From the NCBI GenBank assembly GCA_903928365.1, contig CAIYQV010000488.1, positions 1-6,321 of the forward strand: 6,321 bases of DNA, in the 5' to 3' direction. This document shows, in pieces, positions 1 through 5,352 of the stretch; within the stretch, counting starts at the first letter, position 1, and every line of letters starts with the position of its first letter. This DNA comes from an uncultured Flavobacteriia bacterium (lineage in GTDB: Bacteria > Bacteroidota > Bacteroidia > Flavobacteriales_D > Crocinitomicaceae). The notes beneath the pieces were generated by a model that ran no database searches, had not been told where the DNA came from, and saw only the letters and a program-made list of their open reading frames with translations. A program made the translations under genes and the position numbers.

Positions 1-1
1 T

Positions 2-619
2 CAAACAGACACCCGACTTAATGCGATGACCGCCTGTTTCTCAGGAACAAAACGTGTTTATTTCCATGCCGATGACATTCAACAACTTTTGGATGTAATT
101 GATTTTTCACAGAAATTTAGCTTGCCTTTTCCTGTCATTGTAGGTGGATATGAAAGCTATCTCATCACAAGAAAATTGAAAGACGCAAAGATTCCCGTAA
201 TGCTGAACCGAATTCACAGTTTACCGGAAAATGAAACCGATGCGGTAGACTTACCTTACCGATTACCCAAGCTATTACAGGAGGGCGGCGTACTCTTTTG
301 TTTGCAACCACATGGAGACATGGAGGCCATGAACGCACGCAATCTTCCTTTTTATGCAGGTACAGCGTGGGCTTATGGTTTGACTGAAGAGCAAGCTGTC
401 GCCAGTATTTCGCGCAATGTTTGCGAGATTACAGGAATTGCGAAGAACTACGGAACGATCGAAGAAGGAAAATCAGCCACCTTATTCATCTCTAAAGGAA
501 ATGCCCTGGATATGCGAACTAATCAGGTGACTCTAGCCTTTGTAAATGGAGAACGCATTGATTTGCTCAATACTCAAGAAGAACTTTACAGAAAGTACTC
601 CAAAAAATACCAGAAATAA
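2..619 (+). CDS. Imidazolonepropionase-like amidohydrolase, C-terminal part (5' partial)
   Basis: The reading frame is open to the left window edge: eight codons precede the first ATG at 26, so that ATG is internal and the true start lies outside. About 205 residues are visible, the C-terminal part of a cyclic amidohydrolase of the imidazolonepropionase-like group common in Bacteroidota. Counting from the Met at 26, visible landmarks are a YFHADD segment (His14) at the end of a strand, IVGGYESY (38-45), the NLPFYAGTAWAYGL stretch (106-119), and the typical amidohydrolase ending in which a helix with a conserved Asn leads into GTIEEGKSATLFI (143-155). The last residues (LLNTQEELYRKYSKKY) match the usual tail of this group. 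Such proteins are often exported or periplasmic, but the N-terminus is missing, so location cannot be judged. The second metal-ligand His and a clear catalytic Ser-Asp pair are not evident, so substrate and activity are unknown. A hairpin terminator follows directly. Confidence 0.8.
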   Translation, partial: QTDTRLNAMTACFSGTKRVYFHADDIQQLLDVIDFSQKFSLPFPVIVGGYESYLITRKLKDAKIPVMLNRIHSLPENETDAVDLPYRLPKLLQEGGVLFCLQPHGDMEAMNARNLPFYAGTAWAYGLTEEQAVASISRNVCEITGIAKNYGTIEEGKSATLFISKGNALDMRTNQVTLAFVNGERIDLLNTQEELYRKYSKKYQK

Positions 620-623
620 AAAA

Positions 624-644
624 GGGGAAGTTTGAAACTTCCCC
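624..644. terminator. Bidirectional intrinsic terminator between two convergent genes
   Basis: Perfect inverted repeat of 10 bp per arm (ggggaagttt at 624-633 and its complement at 635-644) around a single base, so the real RNA hairpin would open a few more bases at the tip. On the + strand a T-rich run follows (ttctgatttctttt). On the - strand the stem is followed by six T's (complement of 618-623). It lies 4 bp after the amidohydrolase stop and 20 bp after the end of the convergent T9SS gene, so it probably serves both, with the better U-tract on the - strand. Confidence 0.88.
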
Positions 645-664
645 TTCTGATTTCTTTTCACGGT

Positions 665-2416
665 TTACTCAATGATCAATTTTCGAGACCAGGCAGATCG
701 CCCGTCATACAACTGAATCACAAAACATCCTGCAGGAATTTCACTGATATCCAGTATCATTTGCTTCCCATTTTGCCAGTCCCATGCTCTGATCACACGT
801 CCTGAAAGATCTAATAAGGAAATGGTTTGAATCTGCATTTTCTCATCTACCCGAATCATCAAATGATCATCTGCCGGAACAGGGGCAATACTCCATACAG
901 CAGCAGTTGCATTACTTAGTCCTAAACCAACATTCAAGGCTTGAGAAGTGTAAACACATCCAAAGGTATCGGCAATTTCTACTGCATAAGCTCCTGAAGC
1001 GTTTACAGGAATGGTGTTGGCAGTTTCTCCCGGAAGTGGTGAGCCGTCAAGAATCCATTGAATGGAATACGCAGACGGCACGCCTCCAGCAACCAATTCT
1101 CCACTGGCATTTGAAGAGACTGTTGGTTGTACACTCGGACTGCAGTATACCGCTGAAATGGTGTCGGAAAAGCTCACGCACCCCGTTTGATTGATGGCCA
1201 CCACATAGTAATCTCCCGACATCGTAACAACGTAATCCGGGTTAGATGCAGCCGTAATCGGGCTTCCATTAAAATACCATTGATAACCGTATCCCTGATC
1301 TGTTGTTGAAAGGGTATGGAGTAACGAATCATACGATATATCCGGAGCAGCAGGATATCCATAGACATGCACCGTATCATTGGAAACAACAGAAGGTGTT
1401 GGATAGATCGTCTGATTCAACACCGAATAATTAATCGTTGCCCCTGAGCCGGAATCTCCACCGCTTACAGCACAACCAGTGCATCCAGAAAGCATCGTTG
1501 TATGGTTGCCCATGAAGTCATCCGCACCGTAAACGAGATCTCCGTAACTATCATCCGCCTCATATACCTGAATTACATACGTATTCGATGGATTCATTAC
1601 GATGCTTGTCGGCACATTCACCGGCAGCGTCGCATTACCTGCAATGCTGGAGCTGAAAATAACATTCCCGTTTTCTGTTACTTTAACGAGCACATCAGGA
1701 TCCTCAAATGAAGGAAAACCTTCCCCATATCCATACATCGAAGCAACTGTAATTCCTGTAAGGGTATTCACCTGAATCGTGTCTAAATTCGAAAAAGCCT
1801 CATAATGCACCACATAATCGCCAGGTGCATTGTACACTTGAGGAGCAGGATTTTCTAATGAAGAGGTGTTTCCATTGCCAAAATCCCATGAATAAGCCAG
1901 CAATCCAGGGTTGTTGTTGGTAAAGTCAACCGTAATCGGAGAACATCCTGAACCACCTGTCATAGTGAATCCATCATTGGATGAGGTCACATTGCTTGGT
2001 TGAACTTCCATGTAGATCTGAAATTGAAAAGGATATCCTTGCACCACCGTCAAATCAGCGAGTACTGTCACATATACAGAATAGCCACCTGCCAACAAGG
2101 GCGTTCCGGATATATTCACACAACCATATTGGCTCACCTGTGGATTGTAATCGCAGTTACTCGTGTTATTATTGCATTGCCAACTCAGACCGACAGGCAG
2201 CGATACAGACAAAATATGAAAATTGGTGAAATCATAGCCCATGGTATCTAAAGGCATTACAAAGGTCACATCAGAAGAGTACGGTTGCCCTACAAATCCT
2301 GTTGGGAGGGTATCAGGGTAAATACCTACCTGAGTTTGTGTGTAATCAATGTTGCAGATCTGTGCAGAAGCAGAATACAATACAACAGAAAGGAAAAAAG
2401 TAAGCAGTATTTTCAT
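665..2416 (-). CDS. Secreted multi-domain surface protein with PKD domain and T9SS type A sorting domain
   Basis: The frame is open to an ATG at 2467, but the Met at 2416 is chosen because it begins a clean signal peptide (KILLTFFLSVVLYSASA, likely cleavage before Gln19). This gives 583 aa. Domains in order: an N-terminal putative Ig/cadherin-like domain (about 40-140, with GQPYSS and GTPLLAGGYSVYVTV); a PKD domain (about 155-225, with YSWDFGNGNTSS and APGDYVVHYEA); an Asp-rich beta domain (about 230-305, with FEDPDV and YEADDSYGD) that resembles C2-like calcium-binding folds; two Ig-like repeats (about 356-420 and 425-496, each with QW...G.P...SG.Y.V and a GCV); and a C-terminal T9SS type A sorting domain (about 507-583, with APVPADDHL, LLDLSGRVI, ISEIPAG and a final RKLIIE). 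It should be exported by Sec, moved across the outer membrane by T9SS and attached to or released from the surface. No catalytic domain is visible, so an adhesin or matrix role is an inference. It is monocistronic, ending at the hairpin at 624-644. Confidence 0.88.
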   Translation of the reverse strand: MKILLTFFLSVVLYSASAQICNIDYTQTQVGIYPDTLPTGFVGQPYSSDVTFVMPLDTMGYDFTNFHILSVSLPVGLSWQCNNNTSNCDYNPQVSQYGCVNISGTPLLAGGYSVYVTVLADLTVVQGYPFQFQIYMEVQPSNVTSSNDGFTMTGGSGCSPITVDFTNNNPGLLAYSWDFGNGNTSSLENPAPQVYNAPGDYVVHYEAFSNLDTIQVNTLTGITVASMYGYGEGFPSFEDPDVLVKVTENGNVIFSSSIAGNATLPVNVPTSIVMNPSNTYVIQVYEADDSYGDLVYGADDFMGNHTTMLSGCTGCAVSGGDSGSGATINYSVLNQTIYPTPSVVSNDTVHVYGYPAAPDISYDSLLHTLSTTDQGYGYQWYFNGSPITAASNPDYVVTMSGDYYVVAINQTGCVSFSDTISAVYCSPSVQPTVSSNASGELVAGGVPSAYSIQWILDGSPLPGETANTIPVNASGAYAVEIADTFGCVYTSQALNVGLGLSNATAAVWSIAPVPADDHLMIRVDEKMQIQTISLLDLSGRVIRAWDWQNGKQMILDISEIPAGCFVIQLYDGRSAWSRKLIIE

Positions 2417-2512
2417 AGTAGAAAGTTTAGGTTCATCCAAGTTAAGAAAAAAATTGATGATGTACACTTCCCTTTCTTATTTGTCCTCACCATTTAAAAC
2501 AGGTATTTTTTC

Positions 2513-2520
2513 TAATTTTG
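2513..2520 (+). promoter_or_regulatory. Bacteroidota-type -7 promoter box of the superoxide dismutase gene
   Basis: taattttg is a perfect match to the Bacteroidota -7 consensus TAnnTTTG, 41 bp before the start codon at 2562. Transcription would begin near 2525, giving a leader of roughly 37 nt. The -33 element is not clear: tttg at 2480-2483 is too far (29-bp spacer) and ttta at 2493-2496 is a weak alternative (16-bp spacer). There is no Shine-Dalgarno sequence before the ATG, as is usual in this phylum. Confidence 0.6.
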
Positions 2521-2533
2521 AATCATTCAAAAT
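2515..2533. promoter_or_regulatory. Perfect 19-bp palindrome over the SOD promoter, candidate repressor operator
   Basis: attttgaatcattcaaaat is a perfect 9-1-9 inverted repeat that covers most of the -7 box at 2513-2520 and the predicted transcription start. About half of it lies upstream of the expected start, so a DNA operator is more likely than an RNA hairpin. The inner 15 bases agree with the PerR-box pattern TTATAATnATTATAA at 5 of 7 positions in each half, and less well with the Fur 7-1-7 form. A Fur-family regulator (PerR, Fur or Mur type) is therefore suggested, not shown. AT-rich palindromes also arise by chance. Confidence 0.45.
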
Positions 2534-2561
2534 AATACGTTAACTAATTAAAATTGATATC

Positions 2562-3161
2562 ATGGCATTTGAATTACCAGCTTTACCTTATGCGTACGAC
2601 GCTTTGGAACCGCACATTGACGCTCAGACAATGGAAATCCACCACAGCAAACACCATCAGGCGTATATTACCAATTTGAACAACGCAATCGCAGGAACCG
2701 ATCTTGAAGGGAAATCTATTGAAGATATTCTTAAAGTGTGTAAAGACAAACCGGCGGTTCGAAACAATGGCGGAGGTTTCTGGAATCACAATCTTTTCTG
2801 GGAAGTCATGTCTCCAAACGGTGGAGGTGAGCCAACAGGTCAACTGGCGGAAGCGATCAACTCCACATTTGGTTCGTTCGAGGCATTCAAAGATGAGTTT
2901 TCTAAAGCAGGAATTACACGTTTTGGTTCAGGATGGGCCTGGTTGTGTGTAGAAAACGGAAAATTAGTGGTTTGTTCGACGGCAAATCAAGACAATCCAC
3001 TTATGGGAGAAGGATGTTCAGGAACGCCAATTTTAGCTATGGACGTTTGGGAACATGCTTATTATCTGAAATACCAGAACAGAAGACCGGATTATGTCAA
3101 CGCTTTCTTCCATGTAGTGAACTGGGCGGAAGTAGCTCGCAGATTTGAAGCTGCTTTGTAA
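2562..3161 (+). CDS. sodA: Superoxide dismutase, Fe/Mn family, probably Mn-type
   Basis: Full-length 199-aa cytosolic Fe/Mn superoxide dismutase, converting superoxide to hydrogen peroxide and oxygen. The N-terminal helical hairpin contains LPYAYDALEPHIDAQTMEIH, and the C-terminal alpha/beta domain contains the signature DVWEHAYYLKYQNRRPDYVN. The four metal ligands are His27, His76 (in WNHNLFW), Asp161 and His165. Two residues that help set metal preference look Mn-like: Gly72 (the Fe enzyme has Gln here) and Gln143 in STANQDNPLMG (the Fe enzyme has Ala). Trp74 resembles the Fe enzyme, so cambialistic use is possible. There is no signal peptide, so it acts in the cytoplasm. The ATG at 2562 is preceded by a -7 box and a palindrome that may be an operator. 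A hairpin follows 22 bp after the stop. It faces away from the T9SS gene and is convergent with nfu, so it is transcribed alone. Confidence 0.97.
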   Translation: MAFELPALPYAYDALEPHIDAQTMEIHHSKHHQAYITNLNNAIAGTDLEGKSIEDILKVCKDKPAVRNNGGGFWNHNLFWEVMSPNGGGEPTGQLAEAINSTFGSFEAFKDEFSKAGITRFGSGWAWLCVENGKLVVCSTANQDNPLMGEGCSGTPILAMDVWEHAYYLKYQNRRPDYVNAFFHVVNWAEVARRFEAAL

Positions 3162-3183
3162 GACTACTTGCAGATGAAATTAA

Positions 3184-3208
3184 AAAAGGCCGGTAAATCC
3201 GGCCTTTT
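3184..3208. terminator. Bidirectional intrinsic terminator between SOD and the mrp-nfu cluster
   Basis: GC-rich stem ggccgg (3188-3193) and ccggcc (3199-3204) with a 5-nt loop, extended by aaaa/tttt to a 10-bp stem. On the + strand it ends in ttttctgtttt after the SOD gene. On the - strand the complement of 3182-3187 supplies six T's after the nfu gene, which ends at 3239. It is a strong terminator in both directions. Confidence 0.93.
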
Positions 3209-3238
3209 CTGTTTTATATCCTTATTCTTTTAGCTTAA

Positions 3239-3493
3239 CTATGCGATAGATGGCAAACTCACCGCTTCTACACTTTGAATTTCAGGAGCGATCTTTCGTA
3301 CAGCGTCCTCCAGTCCTGCCTTCAGCGTCATCATACTCATAGAACAATCACTACAAGCGCCAAGTAAACGCACTTTTACAACCTTCTCAGGAGTGATTTC
3401 TACCAGCTCCATATCTCCTCCATCCGCATTCAAAAAGGGGCGTAATTGGTCAATCGCCAAATTCACTTTATCCATCAGATCTTTTTCCATCAT
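3239..3493 (-). CDS. nfu: Nfu/NifU C-terminal-domain Fe-S cluster scaffold
   Basis: An 84-aa stand-alone NifU C-terminal (Nfu) domain. It carries the family hallmark GACSDCSMSMMTLKAGLE (45-62), where Cys47 and Cys50 form the CxxC that binds a bridging [4Fe-4S] cluster between two subunits. The upstream LRPFLNADGGDMELVEI (17-33) is also typical. It is cytosolic and would act as a scaffold or carrier passing clusters to target proteins. There is no N-terminal NifU or A-type extension. Its ATG (3491-3493) overlaps the mrp stop as ATGA, and the end of mrp supplies ggaagg just before it, so translation is probably coupled to mrp. A second ATG follows at once and would give one residue less. It shares the operon and the downstream terminator with mrp. 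Confidence 0.93.
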   Translation of the reverse strand: MMEKDLMDKVNLAIDQLRPFLNADGGDMELVEITPEKVVKVRLLGACSDCSMSMMTLKAGLEDAVRKIAPEIQSVEAVSLPSIA

Positions 3494-4578
3494 CCTTCCT
3501 GCTTAACCAATGACTTGTTTTTAAGTGTATCCACTTCTTTCACAAAGGTATGCACTAATTCTTCAAATGCCTTCGCTGTTGGACTGTTTTCTTGGAAAAC
3601 CGCAGGCCTACCAGCATCTCCTGCCTCTCGTACTCCTTGTACCAGTGGAATATGCCCCAAAAAAGGGACCTTCATACCATTTGCCAGATTTTTAGCACCA
3701 TCGCGTCCAAAAATGAAATACTTGTTTTCCGGTAATTCAGCCGGAGTGAACCATGCCATATTCTCAATGATTCCAACTACAGGGACATTGATAGAATCCA
3801 TTCTGAACATATTCACACCGCGTCGTGCGTCAGCTAATGCTACTTCCTGTGGCGTTGAAACGATTACCACTCCATCCAGCGGAACCGTCTGAACAAGAGA
3901 CAAGTGGATATCACCTGTACCCGGAGGAAGATCGATCAATAGATAATCCATCTCACCCCAATAAGCGTCCGTAAACATCTGAGTAAGTGCCTTGGCCGCC
4001 ATCGGACCCCTCCATACTACGGCATTGTCCTGATCTGTAAAAAACCCTATGGACAACATTTTGATCCCATAGCTCATCACAGGATTGATCATCGGTTTTC
4101 CGTCCACATCGATCATAGTAGGACGCTCTCCAACCACGTCAAACATCGTCGGCATCGAAGGACCGTAGATGTCAGCATCCACAATACCTACCCGATAGCC
4201 CGCTTTGGTAAGTCCGCCTGCCAGGTTCGCGGTGACAGTCGATTTGCCGACCCCGCCCTTTCCGGAAGCAACCGCTACAATGTGTTTCACCTCTGGCAGA
4301 ATCGAACGGCGAGCTGCTCGGGATTCCGAAGGAAGTGCCTTTACCACACAATCAATTTCCAGTTCCTTCCCTAAAACACGTCGTACATTAAATTCAATAG
4401 CTTCTTGCAATCTTTTTCTTGCATGCATTGCAGGATTGGAAGAATGAGCTACAATAAAAACCTTGCCGTCTGATATATCGGCGTGTTCTACCAAATTTGC
4501 TGTAACGATGTCTTGTTTGAGGTCGGGATCCGTTATACCCGAGAGGACTTCTAAAATTTGTTCTCTATTCACTGCCAT
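3490..4578 (-). CDS. mrp: Mrp/ApbC/NBP35-type P-loop ATPase, Fe-S cluster carrier, without CxxC
   Basis: 362 aa from the ATG at 4578 (MAVNREQILEVL). An upstream ATG at 4602 adds eight residues, but a -7 box lies between the two, so the shorter form is preferred. Residues about 4-82 are a MIP18/DUF59 domain (TDPDLKQDIV). The rest is a SIMIBI-class P-loop ATPase: deviant Walker A GKGGVGKST (106-114), switch region VDADIYGPSMP (133-143), and Walker B region LLIDLPPGTGD (213-223). The family binds and transfers [4Fe-4S] clusters to apoproteins in the cytosol. The CxxC expected shortly after ENM (272-274) is absent; the segment reads AWFTPAELPENKYFIFG, and the only Cys in the protein is residue 77 in the MIP18 domain. 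Loss of this motif, as far as I recall, is shared by many Bacteroidota homologues. The gene lies 44 bp after the lipoprotein stop and overlaps nfu by 4 bp. Confidence 0.95.
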   Translation of the reverse strand: MAVNREQILEVLSGITDPDLKQDIVTANLVEHADISDGKVFIVAHSSNPAMHARKRLQEAIEFNVRRVLGKELEIDCVVKALPSESRAARRSILPEVKHIVAVASGKGGVGKSTVTANLAGGLTKAGYRVGIVDADIYGPSMPTMFDVVGERPTMIDVDGKPMINPVMSYGIKMLSIGFFTDQDNAVVWRGPMAAKALTQMFTDAYWGEMDYLLIDLPPGTGDIHLSLVQTVPLDGVVIVSTPQEVALADARRGVNMFRMDSINVPVVGIIENMAWFTPAELPENKYFIFGRDGAKNLANGMKVPFLGHIPLVQGVREAGDAGRPAVFQENSPTAKAFEELVHTFVKEVDTLKNKSLVKQEG

Positions 4579-4584
4579 AGACTG

Positions 4585-4592
4585 CAAAATTA
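4585..4592 (-). promoter_or_regulatory. Bacteroidota-type -7 promoter box of mrp-nfu
   Basis: Read on the - strand this is taattttg, a perfect TAnnTTTG match, only 6 bp before the preferred mrp start at 4578. The transcript would have almost no leader. The -33 element is not clear (a T-rich run sits about 19 bp further upstream). If the box is real, mrp-nfu has its own promoter in addition to any read-through from the lipoprotein gene. It also speaks against the longer mrp start at 4602, which would not be on this transcript. Confidence 0.5.
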
Positions 4593-4596
4593 AGCA

Positions 4597-4609
4597 TTTC
4601 ACAGTGAAA
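4597..4609. repeat. Short palindrome upstream of mrp
   Basis: tttcacagtgaaa is a perfect 6-1-6 inverted repeat in the 44-bp gap between the lipoprotein stop and the mrp start, just upstream of the -7 box at 4585-4592 and within the expected promoter spacer. It could be an operator. No U-tract follows on the - strand, so it is not a terminator for the lipoprotein gene. Its short length leaves chance as a real alternative. Confidence 0.3.
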
Positions 4610-4622
4610 GAAAAAGGCGGAA

Positions 4623-5222
4623 TTATTCGATTGCTTTGAAGGATCTGATCGATTTTGCCATCAGGTCAATGATCATGCGTTCATATCCTTCGTCTCTACT
4701 TCTCAGTTCATAGGTAATCCCGTTGATGATCTTCTGAGCGTACACGTGATAGGATTTGTGTTTCACACCGACGGTTGGAGAAGCCTGTTTTGAACCGCGA
4801 ACGATGAGATTACTTTCATAGACGATCAAATCCTTTTCATTGACCAGGTAGTTTATGTCAAACACTTCCTGTTCCTTTAATTCCTTTTTCTTGTATTCTA
4901 CAAGGTCCGTATAATCGCCGTAATCTTCAATATGCATTTCAAAATTTGGACCGACAAAAATATCCCAGATAAAATCTCCGTCATTATGCACCACTTCAGG
5001 CTTGGTAGAAGCTCCGATGTTGGCTGTTTCATCCGGCAACATGATCATTCCTGGCACACCGTAGTCTTTGAGGCTCAATCCCTGAAACTCATAGTACTCA
5101 TCTTCAGCTCCTTGCTCCGTTTTGCCTTTATCTTCCGGTCCACCACAGGAAGAAACAACAATGAGCGCCGAAAAAGCAAGAATGATCGGAAGAAAATAAC
5201 TTGATACGGACGAGGTTTTCAT
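4623..5222 (-). CDS. Hypothetical lipoprotein
   Basis: 199 aa from the ATG at 5222. A longer frame to 5246 is rejected because the Met at 5222 begins a typical lipoprotein signal: KTSSVSSYF, a hydrophobic stretch (LPIILAFSALIVV), and a lipobox VSSC with Cys26 as the lipidated residue. The GGPEDKGK that follows is a usual flexible linker; Bacteroidota lipoproteins with acidic residues after Cys are often surface-exposed, and the GlyGly here makes that uncertain. The mature part is a soluble domain of about 160 aa, rich in Asp, Glu, Lys and Tyr, with a SLKDYGVPGMIMLPDE segment (50-65) and a C-terminal helix ending SIRSFKAIE. I do not recognise a family or catalytic motif. It lies upstream of mrp on the same strand (44-bp gap) and may be partly co-transcribed, but nothing ties it to Fe-S metabolism. 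Confidence 0.82.
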   Translation of the reverse strand: MKTSSVSSYFLPIILAFSALIVVSSCGGPEDKGKTEQGAEDEYYEFQGLSLKDYGVPGMIMLPDETANIGASTKPEVVHNDGDFIWDIFVGPNFEMHIEDYGDYTDLVEYKKKELKEQEVFDINYLVNEKDLIVYESNLIVRGSKQASPTVGVKHKSYHVYAQKIINGITYELRSRDEGYERMIIDLMAKSIRSFKAIE

Positions 5223-5245
5223 GAACTGATTTTGATCAACGCACA

Positions 5246-5253
5246 CAAATATA
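5246..5253 (-). promoter_or_regulatory. Bacteroidota-type -7 promoter box of the lipoprotein gene
   Basis: Read on the - strand this is tatatttg, a perfect TAnnTTTG match, 23 bp before the lipoprotein start at 5222. The expected transcription start is near 5242, a leader of about 20 nt that contains the 8-bp palindrome ttgatcaa (5232-5239). A tttg on the - strand (complement of 5278-5281) lies 24 bp upstream, slightly more than the usual -33 spacing. Confidence 0.55.
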
Positions 5254-5295
5254 AGAGAAAATGCATTTACGAAAGAACAAAATAATCCGTTCTTT

Positions 5296-5316
5296 GTTGT
5301 TCACATTGTATTCAAC
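5296..5316. promoter_or_regulatory. Imperfect dyad in the lipoprotein/regulator intergenic region, possible MerR-type operator
   Basis: The site has the form GTTGnnnACA-t-TGTnnnCAAC: left half gttgttcaca, right half tgtattcaac, with 7 of 10 positions symmetric. It lies 36 bp before the CarH-like regulator start at 5353 and upstream of the divergent lipoprotein promoter. MerR-family proteins bind dyads in promoter regions and often regulate themselves, so autoregulation is a reasonable guess. I cannot find a clear -7 box for the regulator to place the site precisely. Confidence 0.3.
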
Positions 5317-5352
5317 TCATTTTAACAAACCTGACTCAATTCAGATCCACGT

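Noticed and set aside
907..1194. Open frame of 95 codons on the + strand inside the T9SS gene
   Set aside because: Antisense shadow of the well-supported - strand protein; composition is not protein-like and no motif is visible.
2437..2444. - strand taacttgg as a -7 box for the T9SS gene
   Set aside because: One mismatch to TAnnTTTG and no -33 element at the right distance; too weak to list. A second near match (ttattttg, complement of 2528-2535) lies 110 bp from the start and is part of the SOD palindrome.
2417..2467. Extended start of the T9SS gene at 2467
   Set aside because: The extra 17 residues would place charged residues in front of an otherwise ideal signal peptide beginning at 2416.
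3446..3892. Open frame of 148 codons on the + strand across nfu and mrp
   Set aside because: Lies opposite conserved Mrp and Nfu coding sequence in both genes; a shadow frame.
5232..5239. Palindrome ttgatcaa in the lipoprotein leader
   Set aside because: Only 8 bp and expected by chance in AT-rich DNA; mentioned with the promoter but not given as a feature.
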